From: Bidens hawaiensis
Taxonomy: Eukaryota > Streptophyta > Magnoliopsida > Asterales > Asteraceae
Length of the DNA: 64,000 nucleotides
Direction: 5' to 3'
Assembly: GCA_021521415.1 (NCBI GenBank)
Contig: JAIQDT010003580.1
Span: 1-64,000, forward strand
The translations under genes and the position numbers were made by a program. The notes below the pieces were generated by a model, which saw only the letters and a program-made list of their open reading frames with translations, did not search any database and was not told where the DNA came from. Below, piece by piece: positions 23,931 through 33,628 of the stretch (its first letter is position 1; each line of letters begins with the position of its first letter).

Positions 23931-26621
23931 ATGAAATAAACAAATGATAAGATAAATTTATTTAGGTTTACATTCATTGCCTAATTTTCCTCCTAATTAT
24001 CTAAGTTATAACCCTTTTGACAAAATGGTTTTGCCCATGATTCATGGATAGCTATAATGAATAAGATGAGAGATTAGAAAATTAAAAATAAATTTAGACT
24101 AGGATTAAATATAATCAGAACACCCAAGCATTGGTATTTTTGTTTATTTACAAGAGTAAGATTTATAACCGTCAAAAGGCATTTATTACTAAACTTAATT
24201 CATTAAATGTTTATCGGTTGACTTTGGATTCCAATATGTTATTTTACTGTTTGTAGGTGTAACTGACTTTTATTATAAAAGGGGCTTTTATGCCAACTTT
24301 CAAGTTCAACTATCAGATTTTTTATTCTTTTTATTATCAATCTATTTTCCCCTAATGAATTAAACTAATAGGACGTGAACCTAAATTACCAAAACATTGT
24401 TAAACTTATCGACATGTCAATTTTGAAATAATCCAGTTAATATAATTAAAATGAATCCGTTTAGGGTGAAAATACATGTCCAAAAATTCATTAAGTTTTT
24501 GGTGTGACAGTTAATGAAATTCTCCACCGTTTAGAAAAAATACAATTAAAATGATTTACTCTAAAATTATTTTTTAATGGCTAAACTACTCCAAAAGAAC
24601 AGTTACTTCGATGTCATGTTTGAACTATGATCTTCGTCTCCAAAGATAAGAATCGTTATCATTCAGCCAATTTAAGTGTTAATTGGAACAAATATTAATT
24701 ATGTTACAACCAACGTGTTAATGAAGTATTTTAAAATCTTAAATGTATGTTCCCCATCAATAGGTGGATAGAGATATAGTAGCTTTAGGTCAGTATTTAT
24801 TTTTGTGATTAAAGAAGCCATTTAAAACTCTTTCATACATTAACATATACTTCAATTCTATGCCTTTCTGACGTTTTCATTATTTTATCTCCTAGTCTAC
24901 CTAAACTTTTCTTAACGGCTGCAATTTTATTATTGTGACAAAAACTTGCAACAAGAAGCCATAAGCCAGACAAACATATCTTAAGGTTAAGGTGGAATAT
25001 TAAGAGGAAATACAATAAAATAAAATGACCATGTATCGAAACATTCCTAGCTGTGGACGTTTTTGGATTAATGGAAAAGAGAGAACAGCGTGAAGGATGT
25101 GACAATGATACAAATGTGGCGCACTTTAAAACTTCCAACTTTGATCGATTGTAAATGATGGATGATGCCTGTCCGTCGTCTAGTGTGATGCAGGTCTTAT
25201 CGTTTCGTTATGAAAACAATGAAACTTTTTATTAACAATAAGAATCAATTATGTTCAATTAGAGGAATTATATGACACAACTACGAATGAATAAACCACC
25301 AGCCTTAATCATTACCAAAACAACAATCTTTATAACAATTCAATGCATAAAACAACCCCAAGTCAGTAGTCTATCATGACAATTACAAATTAACAATAGT
25401 TATCAAAAAAGTTATTTACAATTGAGGGCTAATGAGCAGTGATGATAGAACTATTAAACTTTATTTAGTTACTTCAATAATTTCATGCATAATAATCATC
25501 ACATTAGTAACAACTTCAACATAATCTAGATAACAAAGTATTTAGCCCATAAGACTTGCTACAAAAATCATAAGTACTTGAAATAGTTATACAAAACATG
25601 ATTAAATATAGAATTCAAACCACTAGCAAGCACGGAATTGAAGGATGAATGGATGGATCTTTGTGTTGTTGGCTCCAAGAATCTACTTTAAAAATGCATC
25701 GACAATTTGAGAGAGAATCCTCAAAGCTTTCATCCCCTGAAATGAAAAAAATAAAAGGCTATACAAGCTATAAGTCAAATTGCATGGTCGCGCACCTGAA
25801 AGCAATGTCGTTTTCGATAGTACTCTCATTGTTCACTCTAGTATTCCTCTATGCTTGGCACTTTGCATTTGATATTGGCCTCTATTTAATACCTAGATAA
25901 ACAAGTAACAATTGAAAATATTTCCAAACAGTCTCTTGACGTATCACATATTTGGATTCTAGAATGCCAATGTTTTTCTCATACTCGTCTCTATAACTGT
26001 CACAAAATAAATTTTTGATCAACTCTTTTTGTCTCTAAAAAAGGCCAGAATAATACCTAGCCTATAATAATAACCAATAAATAATAACTAAGTTTTATTT
26101 CATTCCTCTACACTCATTCCGCATCACTTTTAATAATACCTAGCCTATAATAATAACCAAGTTTTATAATTATTTCATGTAAATCAATTAATTTCAGTCA
26201 TTTATAAAAAAGTTCCACAATGATAAACTCTCTTGTGTGTTTTTATTTGCTTAAAATATGTCATTATTACTACCTTATTTATATTTATTATCATTATTAT
26301 TATGAATTTAACTATTGTTACAACTCCAATAATTAATTTATAGGGTTGAAGTCAAGTTAGCCAAATGAAGATTTAGTTGGATTTAATCTATTTGTTAAGT
26401 TCAAAAAGATATTCAAGATCTCGTCACTCGTTTTCATTTTCATTTTCATTTTCAATGCATCATATTATTTATTATTATATTAAATTATTATATCAAATTA
26501 TTATATCATATCATATTTTAACTGGCTGATATTATCCATGCCTTCACTTCCATGAATAACAATAATAATAGTACAGCAGGAGAACTCATCTGCACACAAC
26601 TCAACCACTTTCTTCTCTTCA
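23931..26621. other. AT-rich intergenic DNA 5' of the Ser/Arg-rich gene
   Basis: No gene is recognised. An 83-codon frame at 25649-25900 with one hydrophobic segment has no supporting similarity or context. The last few hundred bases should contain the promoter and 5' untranslated region of the plus-strand gene at 26622. A direct repeat of CTAGCCTATAATAATAACCAA occurs near 26058 and 26141. Confidence 0.45.
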
Positions 26622-27467
26622 ATGGAAAACCCAACAACCACCACCAGTTCACCGGAATTCGAATTCTGGAAGGTCAGAAACCCATCTTCCCAACAACCCA
26701 CCCTCCACTCCGCCGACCAATTGTTCTCCGACGGCGTCCTCCTCCCCCTCCGCCTCCTCACCATCGACGACCCACCGGATATTACCACCACCACCACTTC
26801 ACCGGTCAACATTAACCCACCTCCAGTTACCCAAGATACAGATAAAAAAATAACTTTTACTGCTTCTAAACGATGGAAAGATATTTTTAAGAAAAACCCA
26901 GAAAGTAAAGACGCGGAAAAAAAGAAGAAAAAGAATTCCGGCGCCGGCGGTGGTTCCGGCGGAGTTGGGACGGGTACGGCGGAGTTGAATATTAATTTAT
27001 GGCCGTTTTCAAGAAGCAGATCGGCGGGGAACACCGGAAGCCGGCAGCGGACGGTGGCCGGTAACCGGAAAGTAAGCAGTGCGCCGTGTTCCCGGAGTAA
27101 TTCCACCGGCGATAAGTACCGGAAGTGGCCCAGCAGCCCGGCCCGACCCGGTGTTCATTTGGGTCGGAGCAGTCCGGTTTGGCAAGCTAAACGGTTCGGG
27201 CAGAGCCGAAGCTTACACGATAACCTTGTTCGGAACACTGCCAAAAATTCAACCGCCGGAGCAAAGGGTAAGGTGTTGAACGTTAATGTTCCGACCTGTA
27301 TTGGTTACCGGCAACGGATGAGTTGTCAGAGTGATGTGAGTAAAGAGATTAACGGTGGATGTGTGGCCGGTGGGAAGGGTGATGTGACGCCTGTGAATGC
27401 CGCCGGTGACGGTGGAGCTACCGGATTGTTTAATTTGAGGAGCTTGTTTACGAAGAAAGTGTTTTGA
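26622..27467 (+). CDS. Ser/Arg-rich uncharacterised plant protein, possibly MAKR-like
   Basis: Intronless 281-residue protein. Visible blocks are an acidic/aromatic N-terminus (FEFWKVRN, about 13-20), ADQLFSDGVLLPLRLL (31-46), KRWKDIFKK (83-91), a Lys then Gly-rich linker (98-118), ELNINLWPFSRSRS (121-134), KVSSAPCSRSNSTG (150-163), SSPARPGVHLGRSSPVWQ (171-188) and the C-terminus LFNLRSLFTKKVF. This block order recalls plant proteins sometimes annotated as membrane-associated kinase regulators, whose founder BKI1 binds receptor kinases. I could not see the defining BKI1 interaction motif, so function is inference only. The GC-rich coding sequence contrasts sharply with its AT-rich flanks. The start is the Met preceding PTTTTSSPEFEFW. 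Clearly a real gene; role uncertain. Confidence 0.78.
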   Translation: MENPTTTTSSPEFEFWKVRNPSSQQPTLHSADQLFSDGVLLPLRLLTIDDPPDITTTTTSPVNINPPPVTQDTDKKITFTASKRWKDIFKKNPESKDAEKKKKKNSGAGGGSGGVGTGTAELNINLWPFSRSRSAGNTGSRQRTVAGNRKVSSAPCSRSNSTGDKYRKWPSSPARPGVHLGRSSPVWQAKRFGQSRSLHDNLVRNTAKNSTAGAKGKVLNVNVPTCIGYRQRMSCQSDVSKEINGGCVAGGKGDVTPVNAAGDGGATGLFNLRSLFTKKVF

Positions 27468-27718
27468 CTTCATGTTTTTAATTTTATTTTAATTATTTTT
27501 AATTTTTGGGATTGTTAGATTTCCCTTTTTTTTTCTTTTGATTTTAATGTGTAAAATATTTAATGGAAAATTGAAAGTAGCTTTGTAACGTGTCAGAATG
27601 TGTCTCTTTCTACTTTATATTCTACTTTTTGGATCAGTATGTATGTCATAGCTTACGACTTTTAACTAAATAAAGTATACTATTTGTATTTCACCTCGAA
27701 AACATATATTATTTATTA
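27468..27718. other. 3' flank of the Ser/Arg-rich gene
   Basis: AT-rich 3' untranslated region and spacer. It ends at the TTA target site (27716-27718) of the first Harbinger element. Confidence 0.6.
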
Positions 27719-29504
27719 GGCTAAGGGGCGTGGGGGCTCTAATGGGGCGCGAGTGGGGGCTCCAGCCAATAATATTGTGACGTGTGGCAGAGAGAGAAAC
27801 TGGATAAGGGGGGTGTTGGAGCCCCCGTTGGAGCCCCTGGCCCTGGTGTGGAGGGGCTCCAGCAGGGGCTCCAGCGGATTTTTTTTTTATTTTTTTATAA
27901 ATATATTCAAAAAACGTATTATTAAAAAATCTCATAAATTATTAAAAAAAACACACATTAAAAAAAAATACATTAATATCTAAAAATAAAATAAAAATAA
28001 AAGTACTAAAAAAAACATTATTCTTATTCTTCGGCTTGGTCTTCTTCGATCAACCTCTTTCGGATACGTTCCTTTTGCTTTTCCATCAGCATTTGATCGA
28101 CCGGATTTAGGTTACTGAAATCTCTAGTAAGGAAGTCCAAATCTCTCATTCGACTTTTTTCCTTTTTGTCATTAGAGACCACCTCCATGGTTTTGTTGAA
28201 TTTATTGAGGGATTCAACAAGATCGACGATGTTTACGGCTTCCCCCTCAGCCGGTTTTTTCCCCTTGGCGTCCCTTCCCAATGGCCGCCTCCTCGGCGGT
28301 GAAGACGTTTCCCCTCCCGCAATGTTTAGGTCGAATCCAACGCGGCAATCCGACCCGGCGGAAGTGCTATACGCTCTAGACGAACTAGTTTTAGTCCGTT
28401 TCGGCCCTACTTCCGCATCAAGGTCCGGCGCCACCAGCTCAACCCACTTGGAACACCTTTTCAACCTCTCCCACAACTTTAAATCGTCCCACGTCTTCAC
28501 CATCCCATACCTCCGCAAACACTCCTGCCTCCACTCTTCGACCGTGAAATTGTAAACCGCCAAATCATCACTGCCACTTGGTCTCATACGACCGGCGTTC
28601 CTGTTGAAAAGATTAGTAAACAAGCCGACAAATTTTCTGATTTCGGACCACCGACCCGAAATCATATCGGCGTTTCGCTCTGTACTCCCAACGAGCGTAT
28701 AGAACTTCTCCCTAACCTTTGTCCAAAAAACCTTGCTTTTTTGGTAGTCGGCTGCAAAATGAATAATTAAATTAGATTTCCAGTTAACGTTTTTATTTAA
28801 CTTTTTTATAAAAAATCATTTTTAAAAACGTTAAAACAATTACCGCAACGCCGATCCTCAGAAATGACTATCCAAGCCCGACACAAGGCTTCCTTCTCAT
28901 CCGTTGACCATGGAGTGGTTTTCCGTTTCGTCCTCGGAGTCGAAGCCGGTCCCGGCCCGTCCGTTGCAAGTTGTTTTTTCCGGTGGACGCGTCTTCTTGC
29001 TCCCGTAGCATCACCGTGTGATTCTTGTGTCTCTGGAACAACAAAGTTAGGAGACGGTTGTATGTTGGATGGTTGAAAGCCGGATGTTTCTTGCGGCCCC
29101 GAATAAAACATCGGATGGTCTGGTGACGACCATAAATCGTCGTCAATATAATCTGAATCTAGGTTTGGGTACCAATTTTCAGACATTTTTGGGTATTATA
29201 TAGGAGTTTGGGATATTATATAGGAGTTTGTAAGGTGAAATTGTGTTTTGATATGGTTGAAATGGGAGTAATTTGGGGTATTATATAGAGGTTTTTAAGG
29301 TTTTTTTTTTTAAATATTGGAGCTCAACGGCTCTTTCCTGCCTCCACAACGGCTCTTTCTCTCTCTTCTCCCGCGACCACACTAACGCCTGCCTGGGGGC
29401 TCGCGCTAGCGCCCCGGTTCGCGCCCCGGTGGTGTGGGGTTAGCGCATGGGGGCGCGAGCAGAGGGGCTCCCGCGCCCAGGTTAGCGCCCCACACCCCTC
29501 AGCC
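27719..29504 (-). mobile_element. PIF/Harbinger element 1, carrying only ORF1
   Basis: A 1786-bp element between TTA sites (27716-27718 and 29505-29507). The ends are GGCTAAGGGGCGTGGGGGCTC and, reverse-complemented, GGCTGAGGGGTGTGGGGCGC. A 3-bp TTA duplication is the PIF/Harbinger hallmark. Subterminal DNA is rich in GGGGCTC/GAGCCCC. It encodes the SANT/Myb-like ORF1 but no DDE transposase, so it depends on one supplied elsewhere. Confidence 0.88.
28024..29186 (-). CDS. Harbinger ORF1: SANT/Myb-like, NAM-associated-type protein
   Basis: Two exons on the minus strand, 29186-28844 and 28751-28024, joined across a 92-bp GT-AG intron; 356 residues. The splice makes G|CC and gives CGADYQKSK. A trihelix/SANT-like domain (about residues 87-165) begins TPWSTDEKEALCRAW and continues to MISGRWSEIRK and YNFTVEEWRQE; such domains in Harbinger ORF1 bind transposon ends and partner the transposase. 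RRPLGRDAKGKKPA resembles the RPxGxKxAK motif of NAM-associated proteins. The C-terminus is a charged helix (LMEKQKERIRKRLIEE). Proteins like this are often misnamed glutathione S-transferase T3-like. The frame is fully open, so this copy could still be expressed. Confidence 0.85.
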
Positions 29505-29507
29505 TTA

Positions 29508-31266
29508 GGCTGAGGGGTGTGGGGGGCTCTAATGGGGGCGCGAGTGGGGGCTCCAGCCAATAATATTGTGACGTGTGGCAGAGAGAGAAACTGGATAAGG
29601 GGGGTGTTGGAGCCCCTGGCCCTGGTGTGGAGGGGCTCCCAGCAGGGGCTCCAGCGGATATTTTTTTTTATTTTTTTATAAATATATTCAAAAAACGTAT
29701 TATTTAAAAATCTCATAAATTATTAAAAAAAACACACATTAAAAAAAATACATTAATATCTAAAAATAAAATAAAAATAAAAGTACTAAAAAAAACATTA
29801 TTCTTATTCTTCGGCTTGGTCTTCTTCGATCAACCTCTTTCGGATACGTTCCTTTTGCTTTTCCATCAGCATTTGATCGACCGGATTTAGGTTACTGAAG
29901 TCTCTAGTAAGGAAGTCCAAATCTCTCATTCGACTTTTTTCCTTTTTGTCATTAGAGACCACCTCCATGGTTTTGTTGAATTTATTGAGGGATTCAACAA
30001 GATCGACGATGTTTACGGCTTCCCCCTAAGCCGGTTTTTTCCCCTTGGCGTCCCTTCCCAATGGCCGCCTCCTCGGCGGTGAAGACGTTTCCTCCCCCGC
30101 AATGTTTAGGTCGAATCCAACGCGGCAATCCGACCCGGCGGAAGTGCTATACGCTCCAGACGAACTAGTTTTAGTCCGTTTCGGCCCTACTTCCGTATCA
30201 AGGTCCGGCGCCACTAGCTCAACCCACTTGGAACACCTTTTCAACCTCTCCCACAACTTTAAATCGTCCCACGTCTTCACCATCCCATACCTCCGCAAAC
30301 ACTCCTGCCTCCACTCTTCGACCGTGAAATTGTAAACCGCCAAATCATCACTGCCACTTGGTCTCATACGACCTGCGTTCCTGTTGAAAAGATTAGTAAA
30401 CAAGTCGACAAATTTTCTGATTTCGGACCACCGACCCGAAATCATATCGGCGTTTCGCTCTGTACTCTCAACGAGCGTATAGAACGTCTCCCTAACCTTT
30501 GTCCAAAAAACCTTGCTTTTTTGGTAGTCGGCTGCAAAATGAATAATTAAATTAGATTTCCAGTTAACTTATTTATTTAACTTTTTTATTAAAAATCATT
30601 TTTAAAAACGTTAAAACAATTACCGCAACGACGATCCTCAGAAATGACCATCCAAGCCCGACACAAGGCTTCCTTCTCATCCGATGACCACGGAGTGGTT
30701 TTCCGTTTCGTCCTCGGAGTCGAAGCCGGTCCCGGCCCGTCCGTTGCAAGTTGTTTTTTCCGGTGGACGCGTCTTCTTGCTCCCGTAGCATCACCGTGTG
30801 ATTCTTGTGTCTCTGGAACAACAAAGTTTGGAGACGGTTGTATGTTGGATGGTTGAAAGCCGGATGTTTCTTGCGGCCCCGAATAAAACATCGGTTGGTC
30901 TGGTGACGACCATAAATCGTCTTCAATATAATCTGAATCTAGGTTTGGGTACCAATTTCCAGACATTTTTGGGTATTATATAGGAGTTTGGGATATTATA
31001 TAGGAGTTTGTAAGGTGAAATTGTGTTTTGATATGGTTGAAATGGGAGTAATTTTGGGTATTATATAGAGGTTTTTAAGGTTTTTTTTTTAAAAATATTG
31101 GAGCTCAACGGCTCTTTCCTGCCTCCACAACGGCTCTTTCTCTCTCTTCTCCCGCGACCTAACTCACGCCTGCTAGGGGCTCGCGCCCCGGTGGTGTGGG
31201 GTTAGCGCCTGGGGGCGCGAGCGGAGGGGCTCCCGCGCCCAGGTTAGCGCCCCACACCCCTCAGCC
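29508..31266 (-). mobile_element. PIF/Harbinger element 2, tandem copy of element 1
   Basis: A 1759-bp element starting GGCTGAGGGGTGTGG and ending CCACACCCCTCAGCC, flanked by TTA (29505-29507, shared with element 1, and 31267-31269). It is nearly identical to element 1, including intron and subterminal regions, so it arose recently. Its ORF1 has one nonsense mutation (separate entry). Confidence 0.88.
29804..30966 (-). pseudogene. Harbinger ORF1, copy 2, single nonsense mutation
   Basis: Exons 30966-30624 and 30531-29804 have exactly the same lengths as in copy 1 (343 and 728 bp), with the same splice sites. A GAG (Glu) codon in copy 1 is TAG here (30028-30026), just after GKKPA. The C-terminal 74 residues, including the charged helix, would be lost. 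Everything downstream remains in frame, so this is a young inactivation. A truncated SANT-domain protein could still be made. Confidence 0.87.
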
Positions 31267-31314
31267 TTACAAACAGTTGATTATAAACTATTATTATTAT
31301 TATTATATTTTTTT

Positions 31315-31613
31315 TAGAATAGTAACATTCTACATTATGACTGGTTGGTCGTAGGTTAGCTTACGGCCGATCCTGATTTGGAACCCCATAAATTTCTACT
31401 TAAGGGCACACTCCTTGGTTCCCGGGTCCTCCCCGCATCCTTGGAGGAAACTTCCCCTTGATGTCACTTGATACCATTTGTGTCGTCACAAGAGTCTAAA
31501 CCCTTCGACGTAACATTGGTAGTATGAAATCCACCCTTTGGTTCAAATTCGAACAGACATCATTCTGAAGGAAGCCTAGTCCTAATCTTCATTGCCATAA
31601 CCAACGAGGCTAA
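31315..31613 (-). mobile_element. tRNA-derived SINE
   Basis: On the minus strand a pol III A box (TAGCCTCGTTGG, 31612-31601) and a B box-like GTTCGAATTTG (31553-31543) lie about 50 nt apart, as in tRNA-derived SINEs. The element runs about 300 bp and ends in an A-rich tail with TAATAATAAT on the minus strand (about 31285-31315). No coding frame. Target duplications were not resolved. Confidence 0.55.
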
Positions 31614-31919
31614 AAGGTTTATTAAAAATATTATTTTATAAATAAAGCATAATAGCTTGCTTAGAAAATACATAGTATTTATTAAAATATTCAAGTAACA
31701 TTACATAGCTTGTGTGGTTGAGGGTTGAAAAAGAGTGAAGACACATTGTAGTAACTAACCGTTAATAATAGAAGAAAGCCAACAAATTTTCTATGAGATA
31801 ACATCAACGTGAGTTTTACATGCTTCATAAACATGTCAAATATCATGAAAACGACTCTCAACCTAACTTCTTTCTTTTTTTCTTCTTTTTTTTCTTAAAC
31901 TTTGAACTACCAATATCTT
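31614..31919. other. AT-rich spacer
   Basis: No gene or bounded element recognised. Confidence 0.5.
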
Positions 31920-32945
31920 TTCCTATATGAAGAGGTAGGTCCCAGCAGAGCCCAGTTGGACCCGCAAGACTCGCCTTGAATAGGGACGTCTGCGCAAAGA
32001 CCCGCAAGACTCACCTTGAAGAGACGTCTGCGCAAAGACCAACTGGTTCCGCAGGATCCACCATGCTTAGAGATGAAGACCTTACGCGCAATACGACCAG
32101 CTGTTCCCGCAGGAAAAGCCTCCCAATGGTGAAGTAGCCCGCCTGTTCCCGCTGCTGCGGCTACAAGCCATCAGGGAAGGCTACCCGCACTAACAGCAAG
32201 GCTACACGCACAAGGCACTAACTCTCAAATAATTCAGTAATGTTACCTGAAGAAGGAATGAGCAAGCCGGGAATACTCCCGCCCAAAGCCGGGAATACTC
32301 CCGCCCAAATGAGCCAGTCCGTACGCTACTGGAGGATCTTTTGTACTGTACCTGCCAAGGTATGGACAAAAGATCTGACCAAAGCAGCGACAGCTCACTG
32401 ACAACAGTACGACGAGGAGCACGCTCTAGTACTTAATGTCACTATCAGCCGCTGCCTACTCACCAACCCCTGTCGTGGCACATGCATAGCCTGCAGTTGG
32501 TGGAAAAGGTATAGTACACAGCCGGCCTTGTTACTATCAGCCGCTGCCTACCCACCAACCACTAGCATGGCACGTGCGTAGCCCACAGTTGGTAGAAAAG
32601 GAATATTATACAGCTGGCTGTACCTGCTTGGAAACCTACCTTCGGCTATAAATACTCCAACACCTTGGAACGGTATGATCATCTTATATCTTCATATATT
32701 ATCTGATATCTGCTCTAGCTATTTCTCTTAATATACACTTATATTCAAGAGCAATCTAGTCTAATTCTTACGCCGGAGGGTGGTCACAAGGAGGTACCCC
32801 CCCTTCTCAGTGACGAGCTCACGGTGTCTGTTTTGCAGGTCATCAGAAGAATAACCATCTTTGCCGGACCTAACCCTTGTGGGAAACATCTACTTGGCCC
32901 CCAGATTATCCGTAATCTGCCCGGGATCGATTAGTGTTTCTTCAC
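31920..32945 (+). mobile_element. LTR fragment or solo LTR with TATA box and U5-like region
   Basis: It begins with direct repeats of GACCCGCAAGACTC and CTTGAA..GACGTCTGCGCAAAGACC. A duplicated CACTATCAGCCGCTGCCTAC block (about 32440 and 32530) follows. Then comes GGCTATAAATACTCC (about 32645), a good TATA box. Downstream, GGAGGGTGGTCACAAGGAGG to CTTGTGGGAAACATC resembles a Gypsy-type R/U5 region. I could not fix TG/CA ends or a target duplication. No gag or pol is present. Confidence 0.55.
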
Positions 32946-33353
32946 TAAACCTGTATTTCACTTCATATTTCAAGTGAGATAAAAACCCATAACCTTTTAA
33001 TTGAGAGACATACACATTTACTATTAAACCAAGCTAGTGGTTGTTTTAACCTAACTTCATTATATTAAACTCTATACATTTATCTAGAATGTATTTAATT
33101 GTGAACATAAAGCATAAAAAAAAAGAAGAAAGAAAATTGGATTTTATTAATCCAAACAATTAACTAGTTGCCAATAATAATCCCCATGTAACAATGTAAC
33201 CGGTGGTAATTCAAACTTTTAGTTTTCTTACCAATAACAATCCCAGTTAAATAAATGGTTAGCAATTTTAAATTTGGATGATGTGGCGATTACTTGATGG
33301 GTGAGTTGGTCTTTTTGATTTTATTTAAACCAAATAATATATTAAGGGTCCTG
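32946..33353. other. AT-rich spacer
   Basis: No gene recognised; it leads into the large 33.35-40.03 kb element. Confidence 0.5.
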
Positions 33354-33468
33354 CTAGTGACACCTACCACACCACTTTATACGACGCGTATAGGGCTATA
33401 CGCAGAGTATTAGGGTACGGTTTGACGTCCTAGCCTGGCTCTGTCATAGGGTTGTCGGATCGTACCCA

Positions 33469-33501
33469 AATACGTTGCGTATAGCCCTATACGCGGCGTA
33501 T
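33469..33501. promoter_or_regulatory. CpG palindrome upstream of gene 1 TATA-like site
   Basis: Near-palindrome AATACGTTGCGTATAG / CCTATACGCGGCGTAT, one of five related copies. TTGTATATTAG follows within about 15 bp, then a pyrimidine-rich leader and an ATG at 33629. Promoter function is inferred from position only. Confidence 0.5.
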
Positions 33502-33628
33502 CGGGTTTTGTATATTAGTGGAGCCCGGCTCCCTCCCCTCCCTCTCCACCATTTGTTTTTTACTTTTTTTTTCCATAACCCTCGCCCTCACCCTCACCTC
33601 TTCATTCAACTAATACCAACAACCATAT

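Noticed and set aside
25649..25900. 83-codon frame with one hydrophobic segment
   Set aside because: No recognised motif, no splice or promoter support, AT-rich codon use like the surrounding intergenic DNA.
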